DNA from: Cyclaneusma minus
Taxonomy: Eukaryota > Ascomycota > Leotiomycetes > Marthamycetales > Marthamycetaceae
Assembly: GCA_037179335.1 (NCBI GenBank)
Contig: JAKZHN010000047.1
Location: 124,001-188,000, forward strand
Direction of reading: 5' to 3'
Length of the DNA stretch: 64,000 nt
The translations under genes were made by a program, and so were the position numbers. Below, piece by piece: positions 10,948 to 22,445 of this stretch (its first letter is position 1; each line of letters starts with the position of its first letter). Below the pieces are notes generated by a model. That model saw only the letters and a list, made by a program, of their open reading frames with translations. It had not been told where the DNA came from and searched no databases.

Positions 10948-13900
10948 ATGGACACCACGGATTCGAACTCGGAGTCGGAGTCACCATACGTAGATTTAGT
11001 GGTGAGGTCGCTGAGGGGTGAGTGTTCAGGGAGCGCTTGTGAGCAAACTTCCAAGATCCAAGACTGATATGCATACTGGAACAGGTCCTGGGCTTGGTTC
11101 CGAGCCGCAGCCAGCTCCAGATTTAGGTGGAACTGGTGACTCGTCGCCACAGGATGAAGTCGCCCAGGAGACACTGCCATCGGTGGCACCTCGAAGACGA
11201 GAATCTACCCCTCTATTGAGCCAGTCAGGGTCGGAATCCTCCCCTATCGTGTCACGGCGCATGTCTCAGCAGTCTTTGGACGCATTGTTGCGACCAAGAA
11301 GTTCCACTATCCCTCTCCCAGGTTCCGCACCGCAGTCCTTATCAGCATCGAGAACCACGTCGATTGCAAGCGATGATCTTCGATCGTCTCTGGATGTGAT
11401 CTCTTCTACCGCACATCCCATGCCAGCTCTTGATGCGCATTCAGTCCCGCTCCCTCCATCATCAGAGTCCTCAAGGCACTCAAGCTATACTGTAGCCACC
11501 GCAGAGTCTTTGCCAATCCTGGATGCGGAGTCAATCCCACTTCCTCCTTCGCAAGAAGTTTCAGCGTACTCAAGTGGTGTGGAACTTGCTACAGACCTGC
11601 CGCCAATTCCGGACGCGCATTTCGTATCACTTCCACCTTCGCCGGTGTCTTCAGCATACTCAGGATACGCTGCATCCGGGTCAGAGTCTCTGTCAATTAA
11701 TGAAACGCCTGTCTTGGATGAAGAACCACAGGCGCATGGACATGGCCAGACTGTTCGCGTGGGAAAAGGGCTTTCCCTCGAACAAATCGACACGGACTAC
11801 AATTGGAGAATTGAGATGCTACACGGAGTACTTGATCATTTGGCCAAAGGAAAAGTCGCTCAAAAAGCTACGCGAAGTGATGCTGGAAAGGTGACAATTT
11901 TGGATTCTGGGCCCTCGTTGCCACAATACCTAAGGCATGACTTGTCCTCCAAAGATCTCAAGGCTCAGTATTATCCGGACGCACCTCTCTGGAACGTCAC
12001 TGCCAACGGAATCAATCGGCGCTTTATTATCATCGAGGATCTGAACCCATGGCTAATCAGGTTCTGCGTCGCAAACTTGGGAATCACACCCGAGTTTTTC
12101 GAGGAGCATCTCATCAACTCGGGCTATACTGAGGGGAAATATGATGATGCCAGCTCTAAGACGTGGAAGACATCGGGGATGAAAAAGTCGTTTGTTTCCA
12201 TGAAATGGTACCGTCCAGCATTGAGACTGCCCGTGCCCCCGTTCTCAACTCAAGATCTGGAGGACTTGCTGACTTTCACGAATGGAGGTATAGAGGGTAC
12301 TCTTGGAACGTCACAAGATGTGGTGAAATACCAAGTTGAGTCGAACATCTTCCGATCTCAATGGGATCTCCGGACGGATCTGAACACTACTACTGGCATG
12401 GAGAGGATGTGTGCGTGGCAAGAGCGAGCTTCTATTTGGAAAGGCAAGGCCGGTGTCGATCTTGGTAATCAGCTTTCTCCGCACCATGTACTTTTGACGT
12501 ACTTGCTGATATTGGAAAGTTGTTTTGCTACTAGACCCGCTGCCCTCTTTAAAGAAAACGACCACCAGGTCTTCCCCCGGAAGATCACTAGTCGCAGAAT
12601 TCTCGGCGTCGGACGGCAATTCGAGCCCACAACCCTCTCCTACGAACAATCTGGAATCCGCCGCTAGAAGTAGTCGGTCAGACACTGCTACTGGTAGTCC
12701 GCTCGCCAGTGCGGCCGTCGACGTCGACCCAGAGGCGGGACTCAGACGTCGTTCTAGCCGATCTCGAACAGAAGAATTCAACAGGATCTTGAGGCGCCCG
12801 CACTTGCGGCGCCCAGTTCCGTACCTGTTGGGGCTCTTACTGCGAATACAAGGACACGACACTCTCAGATCGCGTAGTGCGATTTTTTTGCAGAAAGCAG
12901 ACGTCTCAGATGTTCATCTGATCAAAAACTCAAGCCCTAGGGTTCCTTCCAAAATCAGTTTAGACGACGCTTTCGAGTCGCCTGGGACTTTGGATCTATT
13001 AAAACGCCACCTATCTGCTACGGATTCCACCTTAAGTAGCTTCAATGATGTTCTGGAAGAAACGCGGCCTACAGCCTATGTCAATTTCGACCTGGTGGGT
13101 CCGCTTTTTGAAATAATCCGAAATGATCACACGCGACTTAGTGAGATATTGCTGAATATCTTGAACGAAATCACCATGGAAGTGCTGGATGATGTCAAGA
13201 TGGAAGAGCGGCTGACCGTATGGCGGCGAATCATAACGCGTGCTCAGCTGGAACTTCCTGAAATGCGTCGGTCGATGCTCCAGTTCTTTACCTTTCTCCC
13301 AAGAGTTGAAAATCACGACGCACCTGCGGCTGCAGATCCCGAAACAGTCTCGCTTCAGCCCGAACTTCAGCGATGTATAAACGAGATTGATCAGGCTCTC
13401 CGAAAGCTTCAGGAAACTTCATCTTCCTTGACTTCCAATATGGGCCTGCTTGACAGCCGAAGGTCTATAGCGGAGGCTCAAAGCGTTACCAAGTTGACTG
13501 AATTAGCATTCTTCTTCGTGCCGTTGGGTTTCGCAGCAAGCGTTCTAGGGATGCAGATCGACCAGTTCGCAGACTCAGTACCGTTGTCCACTTTTATCGT
13601 CATCGCTATGTCATGCACGGGGTTCTCGTATGGCATTAGATTGACGATCAGAAGCGTGTGGTTTCGCGTACTAGTGCAAGGATCAAGGGCTAGTATTAAA
13701 GCATACGCTGAGAAAAAACAGAGACCTGTGCAAAGAGGCAACATTCCTACGTTTCTATTTCTACGATGGTTAGGGCAGTCTTCATGGTTGAAAGTGAAAG
13801 AGAGTTCTCTAGCCGCTTCCCGTAAGTTGCGTCGTCTAGCGTTCGTGTTTTGGAAACTCTTACTATACCTTGGCTCTCCGTTTGAGTTTATCATCATGCC

Positions 13901-14303
13901 TTTAGTATACATCGCTTTGGTTTGTATCATTCCGTTGTCTATCCTTTGGACGCAGGAGATCGATAATGAAATTCGGGTGGCCATGACAGTACCTATTGTT
14001 TCTATTTCGTCAGTTTTAGTTCTTGCTGTTTATTGGAAATCCTCCAGATCCGAAGTGCGACATCGATTTTTCAAGCTGATAGTCAGCGGTTTTAGGGGGG
14101 TTAAGGATGGTAATTCGAGGCTTTTTGTCGTCATTTTCATACTAGGAGGATTATGCGTTTTTCTCTTACCGATTGTTTTTATATGGTCCAAGCCTATTTC
14201 CTCTGGTATCCAAGTGTCTTCGACTGTTGCATTGGCTTTGATAATACTTATTGCTTTAATTAGTTGCGGTATTTACCGATTGGTTGCAATGGCTAGAGGC
14301 TAG
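10948..14303 (+). CDS. Large CorA-like membrane protein
   Basis: Probable divalent-cation transporter of the CorA superfamily, or a derived membrane protein. Exons 10948-11017, 11085-12464, 12520-14303 give about 1077 residues. The start MDTTDSNSESES was chosen because it splices in frame (GTGAGT to ACAG) into the long exon. Residues ~25-260 are Ser/Pro-rich and low complexity, with internal repeats of the type LDAxSxPLPPSxExSxxS. A globular part with NPWLIRFCVANLGITPEFFE follows. Near residue 810 the segment LTELAFFFVPLGFAASVLGM matches the CorA first membrane helix, but the signature GMN reads GMQ. A second helix (STFIVIAMSCTGFSYGI) follows, then four more hydrophobic helices not typical of CorA. 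Transport activity is inferred; the altered signature makes it uncertain. Confidence 0.78.
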
Positions 14304-14397
14304 CGAGTACAGCGATGATAATACGGGGAAATAGCACAATCGATATACTTTCCAACTAATTTGACCTCCTAAATTGCGACGTTTATTATTTCTCTGA

Positions 14398-15512
14398 CTA
14401 TTCATGATTCTCGGGGTCAGCTAGCAGAGCACTCTCCGCGTTGCTGTCCACGTCTGACCCTGAGTCGCTAGTAAAAGCCGCTCTTAGCACATTGATGCTC
14501 AGGATTACAAGGACTACTGCGACAAGGCAAAGAATCAAAAGAACTACGCCTATCCATCCTAGTACCATTGAGATTGCACCCGTCTTACCCGCTACGGTGC
14601 CATAGGACAAAGTTTCGACCATAGTTGACCCGGTAGCACTTGCGATGTGTTGAGTTAAAACCGCTATAAAAGAAAATAGGGAGCCGATTGCTAAAACGAC
14701 GCAGGTGATTTGAACGGGACCCTCCCGGTCTTTCTCTTCTCCCCGCCCGGGGAAAGTTGAGAGAACGAGGAGGGCGACAATTGCAAGAGCAATGGAGGTC
14801 AACCTGTAGAGCAGTTCAGTATTATTTCATTTTTCTTTAGAGTGTGTACCGGTATTAATAGACATACAATAGTCCAGAAAACAACATCTTGTCCTTGAAC
14901 TGACCAGCAATCGAAATCAGGTTCAAAGGATCTAGCTCCTGGAGATTTCCACCGTTGTATGTTTCAAGCAGATTCGAAAGGGCGGATGCATCTTTTGAGC
15001 ATATCCATTCGGATTGAGTCTGCGAGATACACAATCCGAAATAACTAACGCGGACTTCGAGTTTGCTGTGGTTCGTAGCTATCGTAGCGAAAGTTGTGCT
15101 GATATCGGGGTTCGACTCAACGCTAGAGCTCATGGACGACAGCGTGGTATTGGATGGAAGATACGATATTGAGAGAATGTAAACGTTGGGCATGTTGTTA
15201 GATGTTGAGCATCCGGCTGTAGTGATGGCTACAAAATTACCAATTGCAGTCAGCAAATTTACAGTGAAAGCACCTTTCGAAGTTCAAACTAAGAAAAGGG
15301 GTAAACTACACAACATGACTATCGCACAACCGAGAAAAATCATCACGACATGATGGAAGCCTAAAAATGAAATGAAGCTGATCAATCCTAGAATGAACCA
15401 GTAGTCAGCATCATGTTCAGGTCTGCGTCTCGCACCCGCAGTATCAGTGAAGATGTTGTCTCAACTCACGCGTAGCGACTCGTGTTTTTCCACTTCTACC
15501 AGATTCGGACAT
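14398..15512 (-). CDS. FIG1: Fig1-like Ca2+ regulator / membrane fusion protein
   Basis: Fig1 family proteins are claudin-like four-helix membrane proteins needed for low-affinity Ca2+ influx and cell fusion in mating. Exons on the minus strand are 15512-15470, 15387-15310, 15273-14868 and 14803-14398, giving about 310 residues. Exon 2 encodes the first membrane helix (FHHVVMIFLGCAIVML). Exon 3 encodes the extracellular loop with Asn/Thr sites and the diagnostic SYFGLCISQTQSEWIC (G-x-C ... W-x-C). Exons 3-4 encode further helices, LTSIALAIVALLVLSTF, VQITCVVLAIGSLFSFIAVL and IGVVLLILCLVAVVLVILSI. The tail is acidic (SDSGSDVDSNAES). All junctions keep frame. The exon 3 acceptor CGAAAG is weak, so that boundary is the least sure. 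It is convergent with the CorA-like gene, 94 bp between stops. Confidence 0.82.
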
Positions 15513-15938
15513 TATTCTTAGTCTTTGTGGATGGGGAGTAGGGCGCGGCGCTGTTCGCTCTTCAGAATTCTTTTCTCACGAGATCATACAACCTGGGAAG
15601 GACAAGAAGCGGGGTTCTGTCGATGTTGCGCCCTTTGTGAAGTCAGCCGGCTGATTAATTTACAGATTGGCGAATCGGAAACATGAAGAGATGCGTCCGA
15701 TGGTAGAGCCGCAGAAATAAGGATCGCTCCTACTACATATCCTGGGAACCTAGTACACAGAGAGCGTCACTTGCATGCCGAACAGCGAATCCGTCCTACA
15801 TCCTACATCGTACGACAGTCACCTCTATCGCCAGCTTCACTTTCTCCTCAAACACTAGACGTCTTCTCGCAATATCTGAAACTCATCACTGCCTCCTATA
15901 AATATCATCCCCTGACAAGCACCCAGAAACCAGTCACC
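15513..15938. promoter_or_regulatory. Divergent region between Fig1-like and GFA genes
   Basis: 426 bp between two divergent start codons. TATAAATA at 15897-15904 lies 35 bp before the GFA start codon and is a plausible TATA element. No other gene was seen. Confidence 0.45.
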
Positions 15939-17047
15939 ATGGCTGCCACCGCCGACAAGTCCAAGCCCTACATCCCCTTGGCCGGTCTCGCAGATGATGG
16001 CTGGTCCAAAGAAGATGAAGCAACGGCAACATGCTTCTGCGGCGCCGTGCAGCTTGCATTCGTGAGTCACACCTGATATCAGAACTTCTATCCTCAATCG
16101 ACTACCCTCCTACTTCATATCCTTCTTCCCTCACAACCACATGCTTGCCCGTCAATTACTCCTTCCCGCCCTCATCGTCAACTTCACCTTCCCGTTGCCC
16201 TTCATCCCCAACAGTCTCTCGAACCTCTGGAATCTCCATGCTCCCAACAATTCCCTATGTCAAATTCTTCAAGTATTCAGTTCCACTGTAATGCGCAATT
16301 CTCTGCCTTTGATTCGACGCTTCTGGGAAATCTCGAACGCTCTCCAGCACCTCTCTCTATGTTCCAAGCTTGCCCCCTTCTTTCTTCGTGCATACCTCTG
16401 AGATCGGAACATTCGTGTCTCAGTTCAGTTGCTTTTCGGTCTTCCCACCAGTCCACTCACCATTCCCTGAAACTCCTCTCATTTCTGTGCACCCTTTCCA
16501 CCGACGCTTCCCAGATCCCAGTCTTCAACTAGATTTCACCTCAATTCTCATGTCGCACCTTCTTACCCACCCAAAGCCCTTTTCCATCTCCCAACACCAT
16601 CATATGCCCTCAAAACTAAGCACAACAAACTAACCCACATCCCCCCCTCTCCAGCCCACCAAAGCCCCCGGTTTACTCAACACCTTCGTCTGCCACTGCA
16701 GCGACTGCCACAAAATCACCGCCTCGATGTACGCCTCCAACTTCACCGTTCTCACCTCCTCAGTAACGCACATCCGCGGCCAGTCCAATCTTTCCCAATT
16801 CGCCCAGTCCAAGACCATCGCATCTCACAAGACGATGACCAACTATTTTTGCAAGACATGCGGTACGCTGATGTATCGTATTGGCGAGCGATGGCCTGAC
16901 GCACTGATTATGAGGATTGGGACTGTGGATGATTTTATGGTGCAGCAGACGGTTTTGAAGCCGCAGAAGGAGTTGTTTGTGGAGAATCGGTTGGAGTGGG
17001 TTGGTGAGATTGAGGGGGTGAAGCAATGTGAGGGGATGGGGATGTGA
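15939..17047 (+). CDS. GFA/CENP-V domain zinc protein
   Basis: Member of the glutathione-dependent formaldehyde-activating (GFA) fold family. Most fungal members have no proven substrate, so only the fold is assigned. Exons 15939-16061 and 16655-17047 give 171 residues, normal for the family. Zinc-binding cysteines sit in CFCGAVQ (end of exon 1), CHCSDCHK and FCKTCGTLM, followed by the conserved MRIGTVDD segment. Splice sites are GTGAGT and CTCCAG in phase 0. The single intron is 593 bp, pyrimidine-rich and far longer than its uninvaded neighbours, without the foldback repeat found in the other long introns here. Confidence 0.9.
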
Positions 17048-18264
17048 CTATCGAGGAAGAGGGGAAGAGGTGAGAAGGGGAGTTTGTTGTGATGTGGATG
17101 CGGTGTGGGTGGGTGGTGTGAGGGGTTCTGAGGGACTTGATGAATAACGATACCAGCTCGTTTCTTGGGGGATGCTTCAAGGATGTGCTTCCCCGCTTTT
17201 GAGTCATCGAGGGGGAGTTTGCTCCGCGGTATACGAATTAGGGGATGGGGACGAACTCGGAGTTTGCAAGGAATTTCTTCATCTTGGAACTTTGTCTTGT
17301 TCCGAGAACAGTCTTATGTGCCATGTGTCAGAACTCAACGTTGATTGAGGCCTTTTGGTGTGGATTTTCCTTATATGAGCGCAAGGAAGAAAAGGGGACG
17401 TCCATTTCTCAAGCTCCTGGACCTCACTTACATGCTCGTACTCACCGACCTTGCTAGACTGTCATCCTAGCCTTATCCAGACCCCTGAATACCCTCCTCA
17501 CTCGCTTCGGGAATTTCGGGTCCGCTTCACCCCGAGCACCGACTACGGCGAGCGCATTTCTTGACACTTTCTTTCTTTCGACCCCAGTTGAAGTTTCTGC
17601 TTGCGAATATTCTGTCAGCCATGGTTTCTGGATCCTAGAAGTTGGGAAAAGCGCTTCATATTTGTACCATACCCCTGTCGGTGCCTCGGAAATCCGCGCA
17701 GAAACAGCCGGACGACTGTATCCCGGCACCTTATCTATCGCCACCCATTGCCCGCAGCAGGCATCTGCTTCCGCATTCGTGCTGCCGAGATGTGAGCCAC
17801 CCAAGTAGGAAGTCTTCATGGCGATCGTGACAATTACTAAGCACCACTCAGGGGTGTGGACGTGGTACCATAAGTAAGTACTTATCTGCCGAAAGCCAGC
17901 CCGCGATGATAGCCATTCACATCATGCTCGACAAATGGCAATCGTTCGACTCTCAGGACCAATCCGTCGGTTTGACTTTCAACGTCGACGTAGATCCGGT
18001 ACGATATGGGGTTAACCCGTAGACATGCGGTACCTTACTTATCTTCTCCCAGAAGTACGATGTCGCCTCAACTTCCCGGACTGTCCCCCTATCGCAGGTG
18101 CCGAGTGGCTTATTATTCAATTATTCAACTTTATTCCAATGTTGCCGACAAGCATAGAGATGTTATAAAAGCTAAGTGATATTTCTTTCGTCTGAATTTC
18201 AGACGACTGGACCCATCCTCTGTTCAATTCCGTCAGTACCCGAGGCTCAAGAATTCAAACAAAG
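17048..18264. other. Intergenic region upstream of the MFS gene
   Basis: 1.2 kb. TATAAAA at 18164-18170 lies about 95 bp before the transporter start. An open frame on the minus strand (17454-17819) has no family resemblance and I do not call it. Confidence 0.45.
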
Positions 18265-19911
18265 ATGAATGACGAGAAGACGCAAGAAATCAAGGCTTCA
18301 CCAGCCTACGCCCCAGAGCCTGAAAATATCATTGGCGAAGTCAAAGACATTTCAAATGCAGATGCTGCATTGGACTTTCTCCGTCGTGAAGACGGTGAAG
18401 TACCTCCCATGACAGCAGAAGATGAGAAGCGTCTCAAGTGGAAAGTCGACTGGCGAATCATGCCGCTGATGTTTGGATGTTATACGCTTCAGTATCTTGA
18501 CAAGACATTGATCAATTATGCGAATGTGCGTAAAGAGATTTGAAAGACACAGAAGTCACTGACTCACTCCGTCTTTCATCTTTCACAACATCATCATCTC
18601 TGTCTTTCATCTTGCAAGATCATCGGATTCCATGCTAACATCCACCAGGTCATGGGCCTCCAAGATGATACCAATATCACTGGCGACCAATACTCGCAGC
18701 TCGCCATGATCTTTTACGTCACATACCTAGCTTTTGAGTTTCCCCACGGCTTCGCAATGCAGCGACTACCAACCGCCAAATACATGGGCGCCATGGTCTT
18801 CTGCTGGGGCCTCATCCTCGCCGTCACCTCTGCCTGCAATTCCTGGGCAGGTCTCGTCACTTGCCGAGTCCTTCTCGGATGTTTCGAGTCCGCAATCGCA
18901 CCCAGCTTAATCCTCATCACGACCATGTGGTACAAGAGACACGAACAGCCGCCTCGAGTCGGTTTCTGGTACTTGGGCACCGGGGCTGGGACTATCATCG
19001 GAGCACTGGTCAGTTTTGGATTCCAGCATGTGGTGAGCACGGCTTTCAAGAGCTGGCAAATCATGTTCTTGGTCATTGGGCTGTTTACTTGCTTCTGGGG
19101 AGTTTTGATCATCGTCTTTCTCCCTGATAATCCGATGAGCACCAACTTTCTATCACGCACTGAGAAAGTTTGGGCGATTGAGCGGCTCAGGGAGAATCAG
19201 ACTGGTGTGGAGAACAAACATCTCAAGCCTGCGCAGGTGCTTGAGTGCATTACTGATCCACAGACATATCTGCTGATGCTCACTACCATCGCGAGTAATG
19301 TTCCAAATGGCGCAGTCAGCAGTTTCCAAGCCACCATCATCAAAGGCTTCGGATACACTTCCAAAGAGACTGCACTTCTCTCAATCCCTTCCGGCGCTGT
19401 CTCCATCGTATCCATCCTCATCGCCACGCGAATAGCAGGAAAATACAACCAACGAGCCATCAACATTGTCAACCTACTCATCCCAGGCATCCTCGGTGCC
19501 TGTCTAATGGCCTTCCTCCCAGCCGATAACAAAGCCGGCAAACTAATCGGCAACTACCTCACCAACGCCATCGGCGCATCTCTTCCCCTGCTCTACTCAT
19601 GGGTAGCAGCCAACTACGCAGGCCACACCAAGAAAGTCACCATGAACGCTCTGTTGCTGATATCTTTCTGTGTCGGTAACATCATCGGTCCGCTTACATT
19701 TACGGATGAGTCGGCGCCGGAGTATCTTCCCGCCAAAATTGCGATTATTGTTACTTGTTCGGCGGCTATTGGGTTTGCTATTCTGCTGAGATTCTATTAT
19801 GTGTGGCAGAATAGGAAGAGGGATGCGGCGGGGGCAATTGGACATGTGAGGGATGTGGAATTTGCTGATCGGACGGATAGGGAGAATAAGGAGTTTAGGT
19901 ATACTTTGTAA
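18265..19911 (+). CDS. MFS transporter, allantoate permease (Dal5-like) family
   Basis: Plasma-membrane anion:cation symporter type of the major facilitator superfamily. Relatives carry allantoate, nicotinate, pantothenate or biotin; the substrate here cannot be read from sequence. Exons 18265-18525 and 18649-19911 give 507 residues, typical. Soluble N-terminus of ~65 residues, then about 12 hydrophobic helices. Family marks include the WRIMPLMFGCYTLQYLDKT first helix, the GLQDDTNITGDQYS loop, the PTAKYMGAMVFCWG and RVLLGCFESAIAPSLILIT segments, and VFLPDNPM before the central loop. Splicing GTGCGT to CACCAG restores NYANVMGLQ. The C-terminus is charged and cytosolic. Confidence 0.93.
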
Positions 19912-20289
19912 AGCAGAGGAGACGGATGGCGACGAGGTTTTCGATGCCAAATGTCAGATCCGTCGGAAAATGGGATTCTGAAAATAGAAAATGAGTTGTT
20001 CCCCTGCCTGATCGCCCGCGTCCTTCTCACAGGCTCACTTTTCTAACCTCCCTAACCTGCCTAACCCTAACCACGATATACCCCGTTGACCCTAACCAAC
20101 ATATACCCCCTGGATCCTTAAAGAACGGCCCTAACCCACTAACCACGTGGGACGGCGGGACTTTTAATATATCCCCGACCCAACCTAACACCAAACCCTA
20201 ACCCGCAGAGCTGTAATACGAGCCGGATCATTGGGTGGCGGCGCAAGGCTGGATCATTTGTGAATGATTTACCAACTTCATCAGAAAAT
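19912..20289. repeat. Telomere-like degenerate repeat cassette 1
   Basis: About 20041-20215 holds many CCTAACC and CCCTAACC units, the motif ACGATATACCCCGT, and the AATATATCCCCGACCCAACC segment. The same motifs in similar order recur at 27252-27460. The CCCTAA core is the fungal telomere unit, but spacing is irregular. The rest up to 20289 is unremarkable. Confidence 0.65.
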
Positions 20290-20842
20290 CAGGGCTTGCA
20301 ATAGTTAACGGTTTATAAGAAACTGCAGTTTGAAACTGCAGTTTGGCCAAACGGTTTGACCCTTGGACTGAACTGCCAGTTTCAGTTTGAAGGTTCAACT
20401 GAACTGGCACCAAACTGGCGGACTGGTGGCATTGTGGGAAATATTGTATTTTTTTAAAAGTTAGGGCATACATTTTTTTAGCAAATTACGGAAAAACTAT
20501 TTTTCCGAAAAAAAACAGGCCGGAAAAAAATTAATCTGGAAAAATCCGGAAAAAAACGCTAAAAACCATTTTCCCGGATTTATCCAAGCTATATTTATAT
20601 TTACCAATTATAATACAAAATAATATTTATTTATTATTTAAAATTAAATATTTATAAATTTTATAAATTCTATTTAGCTTAAAATATATATTATTTTCTA
20701 TTGGATTTGATAAAAATATTTACAAAAAAAAATCTATTTTAATGCCACCAGTCCGGACTAAACTGCCAGTTTGAGCTTTAAACTGGCAGTCCAGTTTCAG
20801 TTTGAAGTCCAAACTGGACTATTCAAACTGTTGCAAGCCCTG
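20290..20842. mobile_element. hAT-type MITE with 8-bp target duplication
   Basis: 553-bp AT-rich element with terminal inverted repeats CAGGGCTTGCAA and TTGCAAGCCCTG. It is flanked by a perfect 8-bp duplication CAGAAAAT (20282-20289 and 20843-20850). Subterminal inverted segments contain AACTGGCAGT-type units and the pair CGGACTGGTGGCATT / AATGCCACCAGTCCG. No transposase frame is present, so it is non-autonomous. TIR and 8-bp duplication fit the hAT superfamily. Confidence 0.9.
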
Positions 20843-20850
20843 CAGAAAAT

Positions 20851-22445
20851 ACTGAAATGCGCGTATACTGTCTCTTTGACACCTTTCCTATCATCACCCT
20901 ATTATCCTGCTGTGAGCCAAAGGACCTGTCGATGCTTCGAAACTTCCATATCGCCAAACTCCAAGTATTCGATCTCCAACACTGGCACCTCTCCGGTAAA
21001 GCCACCAGCCCATCTACCGACAGTTTTTCTTGCACAATGCATATCGCTTCCCTTCCTTTAAATTCAAACATCCCTCAACCTGTCCTCAACCCTCCCCAAC
21101 ATCGACATACCCACAGCTTCCTTTCGTCGCACCTCACACTCTTCCCCCCACCTCGCCCACCCCCCAATCTCCCATCTTACCTCCCAGTCACAACACTAGC
21201 ACATGCACGTGACTATCCCTGTGACCGGGCCAGCAGAGGAGCCTTCTGGTAAGTGGCCTCTTCGCCAGCCTTGCACCTGCTAGCACCGTGCTGTATATAA
21301 AAGGCTCCGCGCTCCCACTGAACTCTCGCTTCCCAAGCTACTATCGACAAAGATTTTAGACTGTAAGCTCACTCCTGCTCCGCGCTGGCTCCTCCACAGA
21401 CTTCATTTCCCCGCATACCGCCCTCTTCCCACTAACTCCATTCCTTCACCTCGACCCCCAACTCTCTTCTTTCATTCCGCCTCAACCTCCAAATCACCAG
21501 CAGAGTTTCGCCATCCATCCATCGCCACCATTCGATTTCCCTCCATCGTTCCCCCTCCATCTCCAACTCTTTCTTCCATTTAGCCCCCCCCCCCCCCCCC
21601 CCCCCCCTCACCAATGCCGCTTCAGCACCGTCCCTTCTTTTCCTCTCCAGTCCTTTCTTTCCACCTCCAACCCCTCCCTTCCATCTTCGCCAATTCACGC
21701 AAGCAAGACTCTCTCTCGCCTTGTATCAAAGCGACACCATGAATCATCAAATAAGCCAAAAGGCATGCATTGCTATTTTCCATTCATCACCATCACCAAA
21801 GTCATTTTTCGTTTTCGCCATTTCCAGCAAACACAGCAGCCCCACCCATTGCCGTGCCATAACCACCAGCCCAGCCCCTTCCTTCCCCGGCCCTTATCCC
21901 GTTTCCCATTTCCCATATCCGATTTCCCATATCCCAGAACTTTCCTTAGTTTTAGCAAGGTGCACTCCCTCCAGTATGTTCCAACGCACCAAAACCCCTA
22001 AAGCAAGCGTCCTCACCACCCGCCCTCCCATCTCCCTGCACACATCCCAAACCAGCGAATCCCAGTCTTTCTTCGGGCGCCGCCGTCATTTCCACAGTCA
22101 ACACAAGAACCTCAATTAAATAGAATCCAGCCTGACAGTCGCTGCACAGAATCTTCAACATCATGCCATACCTACCTCTAGGCACACAGCACGCTCAAAG
22201 CCCGCACACCCAGGCCCCAGACCCTCCTCTCTCTTTAACGCCTTTTTTCCAAATCTCTTGCCTAGTAAACGCCGGCCGGACGCAGGCTCTTTCAACTTCG
22301 CCATCATCTCCTTCCGGGACAGCCTCGCAGCCTTTCGCATCCCCTGTCCTCAATCCCGCCCTCAGCCTTCCCCTCCACATCATTCCCCGCAACCCTCACC
22401 AAATCCCCCAGCCCCCACCCCACATTCTCACCTCAATACTATCAA
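20851..22445. other. Pyrimidine-rich region without a recognised gene
   Basis: 1.6 kb. TATATAA at 21294-21300 followed by C/T-rich sequence resembles a promoter and leader. A run of C lies at 21585-21607. From 21340 to 22440 the plus strand is almost all C, T and A and no frame shows a known domain. It could be an unannotated transcript or 3' flank of the F-box gene. Confidence 0.4.

Noticed and set aside
17454..17819. 121-codon minus-strand ORF
   Set aside because: No recognisable motif, no splice context, no neighbour logic.
9327..19911. Secondary-metabolite cluster built from O-methyltransferase, MFS transporter and FAD oxidase
   Set aside because: No backbone synthase or pathway regulator lies nearby; the genes are 8-50 kb apart and separated by unrelated genes.
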